DNA of 39,281 nucleotides from Hyphochytrium catenoides. Lineage: Eukaryota > Sar > Hyphochytriomycetes > Hyphochytriales > Hyphochytriaceae. Each line of letters begins with the position of its first letter. Position 1 is the first letter of the stretch. The stretch is taken from the NCBI GenBank assembly GCA_900088475.1, contig FLMG01001182.1:1-39281 (forward strand). The letters are read 5' to 3'. The notes under the pieces were generated by a model, which did no database searches, was not told where the DNA came from, and saw nothing but the letters and a program-made list of their open reading frames with translations. Shown here one piece after another: positions 10,801-22,194 of this stretch. Position numbers and translations under genes: made by a program.

Positions 10801-13800
10801 GAGATGCCTTACCTCCTCCTGTGCGTATCTTTGCTTCAGAAGGAACCATTCATGATGCAAAATCTTCTCCTCGTCCACGTCCTCCACCAGTATCCAGAAG
10901 CCCTGAGCGTATCCGTGAACAGTGGGATTCCATTCGAAGTCAGGAGTGATGCTCAGCTCAATCTGCGAAACAGAGCAAGGAAATAACGAGATAAGGACCG
11001 TCAGGTTCCGCTTCTATGAAAGAGCTATGAGGAAAGCCAATCTTGGGCGCCAATAACCCTTCTTCTCTTACCTTGATAAGTGCCCTAGTGATGGGCTGAA
11101 CGTGGGCATTGAGCTCCAGCCGAGGAAACTGGTGGATGAGCCGATGAAGGGTCTTTCCCATCTTTGGGGCCCTGACTAACTCTCCAAGCTCTGACCACTT
11201 AAGGTCAACCAGTCGATCCCATGAAATGTCTTTCTTCTCCAGTTGCGTGAGGATCGTTGGAGGGACAGACTACAGAGGAAGAGGAGGGACTGTTAGAACG
11301 GAAAGTAAGAGGAGCTATCTCCTGCACAGGAGTCTCAGATCCTGGCAGTGACGGAGATGATCTTTTCCTTTCTTTTTCCTTCCCGTTGACCCGTCCTCCT
11401 TACCTCCTTCGGGAACTGCCTAAGAGGAGTCTGGCTTAGCCACATCCGGTGATCGACCATCTTGCACACATTAAGCGCACGGTCTGCCACGCTTGCCCAT
11501 CCTTTTCTTAGACAAAGCTCAAAGAGCGCACGGAAGATGCGCACTCCACTTTGATGGATGTACACCATGTCTTGCACCAGGGCGAAACCCTCCAGTTTTA
11601 GTCTAGAAATGTATGCTTGTAAAAGAAGATTGACCTACAGCAGACGACATCGTCAGGCACAACCTAAGCCCCACAAGACAGAAGCGTCAAGCTGTGAAAA
11701 AGATACCTTAGCACTTGGCTCATCTATGCTCTCCTTGATAGGTACCGGGACCCGATCAATCAGCTTCTGCAGCTCCAGCTTCTCTTCATCACGGACCACC
11801 TAAGAGATCAAGAGTGGTAAGTGGCAGACACCGAGAGACACGAGTTATCTTTCATCTATGCTTCTCCTGTCCAAGGTCGCTTACAATGGTTCTGAACTCG
11901 TAAGAGAGCGCAAAGAGTCTGAAAAGCTCAATATCAGTCATCGATGGCCTCAGGTAGTCGTTGTAGGTTGCCATAGAGGAGTGGACGATGTAATAGTGGC
12001 TTGCGATACGACCTAAATCTGTGACCTGGAAGTTCCCGGTTCTGCGGTCATACTTGATGAGGTTGTTCTAAGAAACATAGTAGCAGAGCTCTAGTGAGAA
12101 GGAGCAAGATTGAAAAGTGTAAAGTGTGCCGAGCTCAAAAAGAACGCCAAAGAGAAAGAAGAACGAAGACAGTGCTATAGCTGCGTCGTTCACTTCCTCC
12201 CTTGAGTCCCTCTCACCCATCTAGTCGGATGTCTTAGGCTTTTCCCCCCGTCCTTCGTATGTCTTTCGCAGAGCTGAAATGACCTTCCTGATCTTCACAT
12301 TACCTTCGCCAAAGCTGCAGCAGCCGAGTGCGCCAGATCAAGCAACCTCTGCTGCAGGGTAGGGTCTTCTTCTACCTGATCAACTGAGACTCCATACAGA
12401 TGGGGCGCCGCCAGCATGCGCACGTAGAGATAGGAGTAACCTAGCCAATTAGCAGCCTGCGATAGATACCGACAGAAATGTTAGAAGATAAAACCTTTTG
12501 GAGTGGGAGCGAGACTCCGGTAGGCCCCACCGGGTGGGAAGTGGAAGAAAATAGGGATAATAGGGTTTCCTTGAAGCCTCCAGGCCTCGTGGTGCCATCA
12601 GTTAACTCACCTCCCTAACGTTCTGCACTGTCCCCAGAACAATCTCAGCGTTTATATTATCCGCCAGTCTCCTGGCAAGCTGGCTCTCAACAGGGAGCTG
12701 CTGATTCATCAGCGATGTATAGAACTGCAGCTCTGAGTGCTGAGTGATAATAATGCCTTCACCCTTACTGTCAAACTGTGGCCGGCCTAAGGAAACGAAA
12801 GAAACCCCGCGTAACACATTGTTAGAAGTATCCAACGAGCCAACTACTAGCGTCAGATCCTAGAGAGGACAGGCAAGCCAGAGAGATGCATGGAAAAGGA
12901 GAATCAAGCCCGAACAGAGATGCCCAAGATAGAGCAGCAGAGAAAGCTTGAAAGAGCGGAATGCCAAGCTCAGACCGCGAACCACAGAACGTTTGCAACT
13001 AGCGCTTAACCTCAACAACCCCTCGCGTCTTCATCCGCCTACCTGCTCTTCCTAACATCTGCACAACATCCAGCGGAGACAGCTCGGTCCATCGGCCTTT
13101 CTCTGGGTTATATATCTGCGTCCCCTTGATGATGACAGTGTGAGCAGGAAGATTCACTCCCCACGCCAGCGTGGCCGTGGAGACCAGAACCTGAGGAAGG
13201 CGCACAGCATTGGTAAGTCTTCCTGGTGAAGTGTACTACTAGCTCTCCATTCCAACACTGCTGAGGCCCTCACCTTAACGTTTCCATCAGCGAAGAGATC
13301 TTCCACGAGTTTTCTGTCGACGCGCGCCATGCCGGCATGATGAATCGCGAAACCAAAAGGAAGAAGCTCCTTGAGATCTGGGTTCTTTGTTGCCTCGCCT
13401 TCTTCTCTCAAAATTTCCCGTGTAGCAGCTTCATCCTAGAGACGTATGGGAAGAGGCCAGTGCAAGTCAGAATGGCCCAACAAGAAGGCAAATAGGGATA
13501 AAGCTCTAAAGCGACAGAGCACAAAGAGAAAGACAGACCACATCAATGTAGTTGACTTTCGGAGATCAGAAACAGAGAAAGTATTTCAAACTAAGGCTCC
13601 TCGTCAGCCTTGCTTCTCTCTCCCCTTTTTCCCCAACGCCCCATCTCTCACTTTCACTCTTCCCTCTTCTTTCTTCTCTCTCTCTCTCTGTCCCTCCTCT
13701 CCCTCCCTCCTCCTCTTGTTATGTCTTCGTCATTCCATTTCTCACCTCCCTGACAAATCTGTTTATCTCGTCCCTCTCCAGAGCCATGTCCTTTAGCGCT

Positions 13801-16800
13801 CTGGCAGTCTTCGCTGTCTCTTTGCGCGAGTGCACAAATATTAGGACTTGGTTTCCGGCCTTCCCTTGCTCTAGAACCTTATCGTAACAGATCTCATTCA
13901 TGAGCTGCATTCGTTTAATGGCCTTCTTCTCAGTAATTCCTAAGCAGCAGAAGTAGATGGTAAGGTTAAACAGCGATGTACAGGCGCGCCAGAGGCTGTG
14001 GGCTGATTCCGCAAGATAAAGTAAGCGGCCGTAAGGAGCTGCTAAGAGATAGAAGCGCGGCGAAGCCAACATGAGCACAACTGAGGCAGATTGGAGTCCT
14101 CACCTATGTATTGCTGCTGCAGAGGAACTGGTCTAAAGGAGTTGTCGAAGAAGAACAGTCCCCGATCTGAGTTGACTCTTAGGAAAGCAGCCACGTCTCC
14201 GTAGTTAGGTAACGTCGCACTGAGCCCAACCAAACGAACCATCTCCTGCAAGTAGCAAGAATACTGTCAGAGCTGGCAACACCTCAAGANNNNNNNNNNN
14301 NNNNNNNNNNNNNNNNNNNNNNNNNNNNNNNNNNNNNNNNNNNNNGCATGACCTTCTCTCGTGCTCCGTCCTACTTCTCTTTCTCTCTCTTACCTGAGTG
14401 GTCTCAATTTGCCTTAATGTTCTAATGACAATCGCCTCTAACACTGGCCCTCTTTCGTCATGGAGGAGATGGATCTCGTCAATGATAATCAGCCGGACGA
14501 GCTGGGTGTAAGTTCTTTCACCGCTCTTGCGGGTGATAATATCCCACTTCTCCGGAGTAGTGACAATGATCTGGGTCTCAGCGATTTCTATAACGACGAA
14601 GGACGGATTAGCAAAGACGCCATCTTCCACAAGAGACTAAGGAACGCGGCGAGAGCATCAATGCTTGGCTGTAAATTTCTAATAATAGCATTGGCCTCAG
14701 ATGGGCACCGACACCATAGAGACTGCTCCGCCAACATAGTACAATTGGCAGAAGGGACAGTGATCCCGAGAGAGCAGAGTGAGCGAAAGGGTCGAGAGCC
14801 AGAGCGAAAAGAGAGCCTGACAGCGAAGAGACAGAGTGAGAGAAGAGAACAGAGTAAGAGTGAAAAGAGAGGAAGATAGAGAAACACTGAAGCGATGGAT
14901 ATGTGACGGGCTGGCCACCGAGAAGCATTTCGTCTTCGCTTTACCTTCCTTCGACAGGGACACATCTCCAGAGAGCTCTCGCACAACCAGACCAAAGGCC
15001 TCCGTAAGGCGCTGTGTGAAGTTCGCGACCACTTCCTGTACCAGAGCCTTCATGGGAGCCACGTAGACAATCTGTTGACGGAATGACCAATGACAGAATG
15101 GGGAGGAGGGAGGACAGCAGTGAGCGTAAGAAAGGAGACGGAGAGAGGACGAGGAAGAGAAGAGAGAAAACTAAGTGAATAACCGGAGATGAGGGAAAAT
15201 CCTTGCAAGGATGTCCAACGCAACAGGGTGGAAAAGAAAAGGCAATGAGCACGCGAAGGACCCAGATCCATTTTTATGCGCTGTAGGAAACCATCAGTCA
15301 GTTGACACTCGCAGCCTGCTAGAGGGCGGACCTTAAATGAGTCCAAGCGAAAAGAGCCATCCTCTCGGCGAGCCTTGCCTAGCTCGTGGAGAATCGTCAA
15401 GACAGCGACATTCGTTTTGCCTATGAGAGAAATGTATGACGGGCGAGGTAGAAGACAGGGACATTAGAGTCATTGGCAAAAAGAGATTGCTTGTATGGAA
15501 GTCGCCACAGAGGACCTAAGTTGGCACCTCACTTTGAAAAATGAATGTATAACGGACGGAAAAGTTATCGTCCAACCATTATCGAAATTGGTCCTCACCT
15601 GCTCCGGTCGGGGCGCAGAGAAGAAGGTTCTCAGAAGAAAAGAGAGCAGCATCCATCATCCGACTCTGCATTCGATTCAGCGATTCCATGCCTTTGAAGG
15701 CAGGGCGCGTCCAATCAGGTAGTTCAGCAATCTGCGAAGAGAGCCATTTCTTAGGGTTCAATGCACAAAAAGATTGGAGCAGTAACCAAGGAATAACAGT
15801 AATGGAGCAGTACGAGGTGCCCCGATAGTGAAGCTTATACATCCGTAGGAAGCCCAAAGGGAGGTATTTATTGCAGGAGATGCATCAGGACAGGGATGTC
15901 AGAGACATGAAGGTCGAGCAGTTTGCAGCTTACCGGCACTCTTCTCTGTCCACTCTTCGTTTGATCTGCCTTCACGGCAGGGACGTGCACTTCTTCGTAG
16001 CCTTTCTTTGTCATCCTGAGAGTTCCTTCAGGAAGAGTGGTTTGCTATGGAAGGGAGAGAAGGAACAAAAGAGAGAGTTAAGTTCTGTTACAAATGCTAA
16101 ATCCCGTGGAAAGAATGGATAAAGTAAGTCATAGTGATAGGCCTAAGCCAACTGCCTATGTCCCTGATCTGGCAGCTAAGCCAACAATCAAGCAAGAGAG
16201 AAACAACAACCGAAGATCCAGCACCGATACTTCACACTGTACTCACCTTGTTAGTCATCACATGGCTGCCCTGCTGGAAGACTAGGGAATCAATGTCCAG
16301 TGTACGCTCAGGCTTGGGGCCCGAACCATCCGCGACCACTAAAGAAGAAAGGCCGAGATAAAATAGAAGAGTCAGATAAGACACAGAGATCCTATTTAGT
16401 GAATCGAGCAACAGAGACTGAAGGTCGCTTGACATGGAGAAAAAGTTGGAATGAGGTACATCAGAGGAGATGGATTGACGTGGATGCGTACCGGGAATGC
16501 CTAGTCCGTCCTCCTCCTCTACATTCCTTTCCATTTTTTTAAGAGCTCGTGCCTCTCTCCTCGTCTTTTCATCGAAGGTACCTAAGAGAGAGCGTGTGCA
16601 TTAGTCACAATCCCCGTATTTCTTCCAGAAAGACACATTTTTATCCCGATCAGAGGTATCCAATCCTACATCCTTCTCCGGCTACTCAGCTCTGGTTACG
16701 CACCTAGCCTGTCCTGCATCCAGCTCTCCGCACTCTCTGTCTTGTGCAACGCTTCCAATATAGCAGGACCACCTCCAGCTTCGTCCCTTTCCATCTCTTT

Positions 16801-18990
16801 CTCTATTAACTTTCTTTCCTCATCTGTCTGCGCCTGGTTCAAACGAGTGCAATAATAGATCTTTTTTCTGTTTCTAAGAAGAAGCTTGATGAAGGCAAAC
16901 TTGTCGGTGTCCAGTAGAAGCACCAGCTTGTTCTCACACTCTCTATAAAGCAGATGTAAATAAGGAAAAGTGAGAGAGACAGACAAGGGATATGTGGGAC
17001 AGCGTAGCATAGCCGCTGAAACGTGAGGAGAAAGCTCTCAACAACAGTGACGGACAGTCCGGACGTCAAGACAATAGCGAACAAAGTATGACGACGAAGC
17101 CAATACAGCAGAGAGTGTGACTGACACCAGGACGAGCAACAAGTTTGAGAGATAGGTGAGTTAAGAACGAAGGAATGGTGAGGAGGTTACGAGGGTAACT
17201 TGTCTCACCTCTGGTCCTCAAGACCGAGATATTCCAAGACTTCCTCCGCATATTTCGCCGATAGGTCAGCGTCTTTATAGTATTTGGACAGCTCTCTCTG
17301 CAACCAGTAAGCGTCGATTTGCTGAACCTTCAGGTTGAACTCAGACTCCGCGTCGTCCATGTCAACATCGCTGTCCATCAAGTAGACCCCGGTCGCGATA
17401 GTATTTGCGGAGAGGAGAAGAAGAGGGCGATGAAGAGTTTAAGTGAGATAAGGGTCAAGTCTCTTTGGTTAAGAGCGGAAGAGTAGCTGCCAGAGCATTC
17501 CAACAAGGGGTAAAGGGTACCGAGAAAATGTGCAACGTCACAAGGATGAGCTTGGAGGTGAACTTACCCATCATCAACACCTTTCAATCTGCTCGTTTCT
17601 CCCGCTTCTACTCCTCCTTCGTCTTCGGACTCCTCACTGCAAGCAGCCCAGCCGTCAGAAGGGAATGGAAAGAGAAGGACAGGTCCAAACCTAGCCAAAT
17701 AGAAAGACCAAACCACGACAGCCTTCCTCTCAATCCACAAGGGTAGTAGACTTACCTCTCTCTGATTTCGTCGAGATCACTTTCCTCCTCCTCGTCATCC
17801 TCATCAAAGACGACTGCTACCCCGATCTCCTCATCAATCTTTCCTTCATCTTCGTTATCCTCTCCTCGCCCCGAGATAGAAAAATCAGTGATTTGTTTGG
17901 AGAGGTTCACAAGCTGTGGCACCGCGGAGATAATGCTGTTAGGACTCGGGCCATAGGCGCAGACAGCTTTAAGAAGGAGAAGTCACCAACAGGCTGTGAA
18001 TGGAAAGATTGACAAGAGACAGGATCTCTATTGAGGGCTGACCGCGAGGAAAGCGCCCACGGAAGGCTTTGTTTGTGAAGTTAGCGATTCTGGAGGAGAG
18101 GAGCGACCAAGGGAAAGAGGTAAGGGAAGAGAAAGATCAGCCTGTGCCCTAACCTTGTTGAATTTGTCTGAGGACATTCTGGGGACGATCTTCTCGACCT
18201 CTGTCTGTTTGTCCCTCACGATATCGCTCTTCAAGACAACCAGAACCTCTTCCGCTGCCCCTCTTAGGATATCTTGAGGCTGATCGCCAATAAGATCTTG
18301 CATAAAGGCTAAGATCTGCTCATAAGTCGCCTTTGTCTGCTTAGTCTTTGGCCTATAAGCTATGGCATCCACGTCCTCTGTCTCGGTCAGGACATTGAAT
18401 CCTTTGCGCCGCTTGTTCTCTCTCTCTAGAGGTCCGGAGTCCACCTGATCCCGCCTAGAGTAAACATGGATACATCAGTTCAGTACTTCAGCCAACAGAG
18501 TAAGGTAGGATCGCCTTGAGGGAAAGAGAAGAGAGGAAGCTGTAAGAGAAGAAGAGAGAAGGCTTAAGGAGCAGGAGGCCCGAAGGAAAACAAGGAGGGG
18601 ATCCAACTTTTCGGCATGAACAGAGGAGGGAGAAGGGAGAAAGAGAGAGAGAAAAAGAGAGAGAGCGATTGGTGCGCTTCAACGAGCGGTTGCTCAAAAC
18701 AGTCGCCATTATGAAGGCATGCTCTTGCAGCCAAGGAGGCCGACCGTCTCTCTCCTTCTCTTTCTGGTCTAGTACCTCTTTTTCATCTTTTGAATCTTCT
18801 CGTTAAGCTCCGGAGGCCTTCCGTGCTCCACCTTGTCTCCCATGCGGTGCATTCGTTTTCCAGCCAACGTCTCCACCTCTCCCGTGGGCTCCCGGGCTGC
18901 CCGAGCCCTGACCTCCGGGTCCGCCTGCAGCACGAGGTTGCTGTTCGCCCTGTACTCATACTGGCGGCTGCGAGCAAAATCTTCAGCCAT
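4853..18990 (-). CDS. BRR2: U5 snRNP ATP-dependent RNA helicase Brr2 (SNRNP200)
   Basis: Brr2 unwinds U4/U6 during spliceosome activation. It has an N-terminal region, two Ski2-like helicase cassettes and two Sec63 units. The 41 exons are: 18990-18776, 18454-18154, 17913-17756, 17636-17568, 17370-17209, 16942-16704, 16581-16492, 16338-16247, 16044-15934, 15731-15599, 15420-15332, 15071-14945, 14587-14394, 14245-14104, 13939-13746, 13435-13274, 13190-13043, 12786-12611, 12456-12304, 12067-11885, 11799-11707, 11634-11404, 11269-11072, 10962-10813, 10613-10512, 10425-10351, 10163-10086, 9988-9672, 9466-9331, 9216-9141, 8931-8814, 8658-8559, 8369-8295, 8096-7962, 7829-7684, 7441-7198, 6871-6719, 6487-6332, 6142-5830, 5552-5329, 5098-4853. 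The sum is 6504 nt, or 2167 aa (human 2136). Cassette 1 has APTGAGKT (about 518-526), DEIH (632-635), GLSATLPN and QMLGRAGR. Cassette 2 has APTGSGKT (1371-1378), DELH (1479-1482), GLSGCVAN and QMMGRANR. The N terminus ([19 protein letters not shown]) and an acidic C terminus match the family. All 40 introns are GT-AG. Confidence 0.97.
14290..14345. other. assembly gap (56 N) inside a BRR2 intron
   Basis: The gap lies wholly within the intron between exons 14587-14394 and 14245-14104. No coding sequence appears to be lost, since the DEIH exon joins the next exon in phase 0. Confidence 0.98.
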
Positions 18991-19309
18991 GTTTACTGAA
19001 GCCTGGCGCCGGCGGCGCGGCGAGAACTTAAGAAATAATGGAGCTACTGATCGATGAAGGGAGAACTAGAGTCAGAAAGATCCTCTATATAATCGGCAAA
19101 GCTTCAGAACTATGTCCGTTGGAAAGCTCTGTCTGCAGACAGAGACTTGTGATGAAGAGACAAGCTATCGGATACAGTGCCTCCGCTGCTCCTCTCGTGC
19201 GTTAGACCTTGCTTGGACGATGTCCTGACATCTTTTCCCCTCTGTGATATCCGTCCATCCACACTGCTGTGATCTACATGATCTCTCTCTCTTCTCTCCT
19301 CTCTCCTCT

Positions 19310-19374
<65 letters not shown>

Positions 19375-19390
19375 GTTTCCTCTCTCTCTC

Positions 19391-19421
<31 letters not shown>

Positions 19422-20367
19422 GTTTCCTCTCTCTCTCTCTGTCTCTCTCTCTCTGTCTCTCTCTCTCTTTCTCTCCTCTCTGTCTTTCTCTCTCTCTCTC
19501 ACTCACTCTCTCTTTCTTTCTCTCTCTCTCTCTGTCTCTCACTCTCTCACTCTCTTTATAGAATTCCTCCTCCCTCTCCCTTACTCTGGCAAGCTCCTCT
19601 CTTCTCTCTGTCTCGCTCTCTCTGTCTTTCCCTCACTCTCTGTCTCCCTCTCCCCCCTGCTAGGTCTTCCTGTCCCTCTTTCTCTTCTCTCTCTCACTTG
19701 AGCATTTTTCTCACAGTATTATGCATGCTTCTGTTCTCTCTGTCTCCCTCTTTCTCTCTCTCTTTCTCTCTCTCTGACTCTCCTGTCTCCTGTACTCTTT
19801 CTTGGTCATACTTTTCCTTTCAGAAGCTTCTCTGTCTCCTGCCTTTCCCCATCTCAAGCCAGCAATGTCTCTATCTCTCTTCTTCTCTGTCTTGCGCTTA
19901 CATCACTAAACAAGTCCCAAGCGAGGTTTGCGGCCACAAAGGAAGCAGAAAAGGTAAGCAGAGGGAATTCCCAAATCCATCGTCAAACCTAGAGAAAAGC
20001 GAATTCCACATAGGCAAGTTCCATATTCTTTAGACTCCAGGTATTGAGTTAGTGCAGATTCTTGTCCATGGCTGCTACAATACCCAAATAGCTTCCATAT
20101 ATGGGGTACTGATGCCAAATAAACAGCCTCTGAGTAGCCGTTACCCCCTCTAGGGAAGGCCATTTACCGGCTATGGGAGGCCTGCAGAATGACTGGCGCG
20201 ATCCGTGGCGCGGGATGGTTGGCTGGCCTTGAGAGCACGGGCGGCAGACCAGCGGCTGAAGCTTCGCGCAAGCGAGAGAGAGAGCGCGCGGCTGCGGAAA
20301 GAAGAGCGCCAGCAGAGCTTCACTTTGTACTGTTGAGGCCACTTGTCATCTCCACGAGCTAGGAACC
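18991..20367. promoter_or_regulatory. divergent promoter region between BRR2 and RPS9
   Basis: This 1377-bp space separates two divergently transcribed housekeeping genes. It has GC-rich DNA just upstream of each start (about 19000-19025 and 20195-20300) and a long CT tract between them. I see no convincing TATA box and no coding region. The Leu/Ser repeat frames come from the microsatellite. Promoter function is inferred from gene arrangement. Confidence 0.6.
19281..19556. repeat. long CT-rich microsatellite
   Basis: About 275 bp of (CT)n with TTT, GT and CCT interruptions, continuing as CT-rich DNA to about 19785. The pyrimidine strand is in sense for RPS9. The purine strand is in sense for BRR2. 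Confidence 0.95.
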
Positions 20368-21422
20368 ATGCCGAAGATCTCAAGACATAGAAACTGTAAG
20401 TGGATAGATGGATGACTCTTCGGAGAGAGACGGGGATGAGTAGGACCTTCGTTAGAGAGACGCAGGGGCCTATTGGTTTCGATGTGGAGCATGTTTCCGC
20501 CTTCATTTGTCAAAACGCAGCGCCACTTCTGACGGTAGAAGTAGAATACTAGAGGTAGACAGACAGCCTTGTAAGGCCGGGTTAGAGCTGCTTTTAAGGG
20601 ATGGCTTTTGGCTGTTAGCCTCGTGTTTGATAGGCCAAGCGATCCTGCATCGTCCTAAGATCTCTCTTGTCTGCCTTTTGTCATCTTATCTGCACTCGGA
20701 TCTCCATAGATTCTTCCACCTACAGAACTCCCAAGCGTCCCTTCGAGAAGGAACGTCTTGACCAGGAGCTGAAGCTATGCGGTGAGTACGGACTCCGCTG
20801 CAAGCGCGAAATCTGGCGCGTGCAGCTTGCTCTTGCCAAGATCCGTAAGGTAAGAGTTCGCCCTCCCTGCCCTGTCTGCAATATGGAAGTAGCCCTTCGG
20901 CCACAGACCTTCCTTCTCTCTCCTTCTGTTCTCCCACTCTCCTGGGTGAGTGGTTCGATGATAGTTCCTCACCATTCCTCCTCTTACTTCTTCTCTCTGC
21001 AGTCGGCTCGTATCCTTCTTACCCTGGACCCTAAGGACCCCAAGCGTCTTTTCGAGGGTCAGGCTCTCCTGCGCCGTATGTCCCGCTACGGTCTCCTTTC
21101 CGAGGAGGAGAAGGAGTTAGATTTCGTGCTTCAGCTGACCACCCAGAAGCTTCTGGAGCGCCGTCTGCAGACCAAGGTCTTCAAGCAGGGACTGGCTAAG
21201 TCCATTCACCACGCTCGTGTTCTCATTAAACAGAGACACATCCGCGTCGGAAAGCAGCTTGTCAACGTTCCTTCTTTCCTTGTCCGTGTGGACGCTGAGA
21301 AGCACATTGACTTCGATGTGAACTCTCCTTACGGACAGGGAAGACCTGGCCGTGTGGCACGCAAGCGCGCTGCAGCTCGCGCTGCTGCTGGTGCTGGTGG
21401 CGAGGAGGAAGAGGAGGAGTAA
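20368..21422 (+). CDS. RPS9: 40S ribosomal protein S9 (uS4)
   Basis: uS4 is a primary-binding protein of the cytosolic small subunit that helps shape the decoding site. Exons are 20368-20395, 20710-20849 and 21003-21422, giving 588 nt and 195 aa (human 194). The first exon encodes MPKISRHRN plus one base of Tyr. Exon 2 carries [20 protein letters not shown]. Exon 3 carries the S4 RNA-binding domain ([19 protein letters not shown]) and ends in the usual Ala/Arg-rich, Glu-rich tail. The start is fixed by the invariant N terminus. The very short first exon followed by a 314-nt intron is a common layout for ribosomal protein genes. AATAAA-like signals follow the stop at about 21422 and 21500. Confidence 0.97.
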
Positions 21423-21541
21423 ATAAAGGGAAAGGAGAGAGGCATGGGGAAGGGGAAACTTGGTCTTATGCCCTAGCTCATCAATCAAACAGTACACAGA
21501 AAATAAAGTGTGGGACTCTGTTCGTGGATGATGGTTTTTGA

Positions 21542-22176
21542 ATGTGGAGAGGAATGAGAATAATGGTCCCCCTACTTCTTCGGAAAGCGTGTCTCTCTGC
21601 CTCTTCTCTTCTCCCTTCTTCTAAGCATAAGTTAGTGAGGTTGTTGGCCTTTCACTATCGGCTCTCTCGCTCTCTCGTTCAACCTTATCCCCTGTGGCTA
21701 CTCAGTGCTCCTCTGTGCTGCGTAGAGCTTTGTAACCCAGCTTTCAGGTCACCCCGTAGGTAAGATAGGGAGATCTGAAGAAGAGACCCTCCCTGGAAGG
21801 AGCCTTCCTCATTGGACAGGCTGGTTCCAGGTGCTTTTGCCAAGAGCGAAGGCGATCGTCTGCGTTATGTAAGGGGCCAGCTCGCAATGAGAGGGTTGCC
21901 AAAGCATAAGTTGCATCTTCCCCTCCCTTTATCTAGACATCCAGAGTCCATCGCCTCAATCACTGCCCTCTGTCAATCAATGTGCTGGCTCTGGCCCCAA
22001 CTACCCCTTCTTTGCTTCTTTCCCCCTCTTTTGCACTGTCGGTCTTTCTTCTAATCCAGTTTCCATGGCTCTGTGGTCGCACCATCTCCATTGACGGCTG
22101 CTCTCAGTTGTTGATGTCTAATAAAGCTAAGCCCTGCTATGTATGGAAATATACGACCAAACGATGTTATTACTAA
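21542..22176 (+). CDS. candidate spliced gene downstream of RPS9, unknown
   Basis: The model has exons 21542-21759, 21820-21868 and 21937-22176 (507 nt, 168 aa). Intron 1 (60 nt) runs from GTAAGA to CATTGGACAG. Intron 2 (68 nt) runs from GTAAGG to a strong pyrimidine-rich TTTATCTAG. Phases (2, 0) match at both joins and every exon stays open. If intron 2 is retained, the frame ends at 22054 instead (150 aa). The predicted protein is rich in Leu, Ser, Arg and Cys with a hydrophobic stretch near the middle and a Cys/Tyr/Lys-rich C terminus. It has no recognised domain. The region could equally be a spliced noncoding RNA or an RPS9 3' extension. An AATAAA lies at about 22120 within the last exon, which argues against coding there. 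Confidence 0.3.
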
Positions 22177-22194
22177 TAATGCTATACGATCACA

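Noticed and set aside
20396-21002. Box C/D snoRNAs in the RPS9 introns
   Set aside because: Only loose matches to a C box (for example near 20957) without a paired D box and terminal stem.
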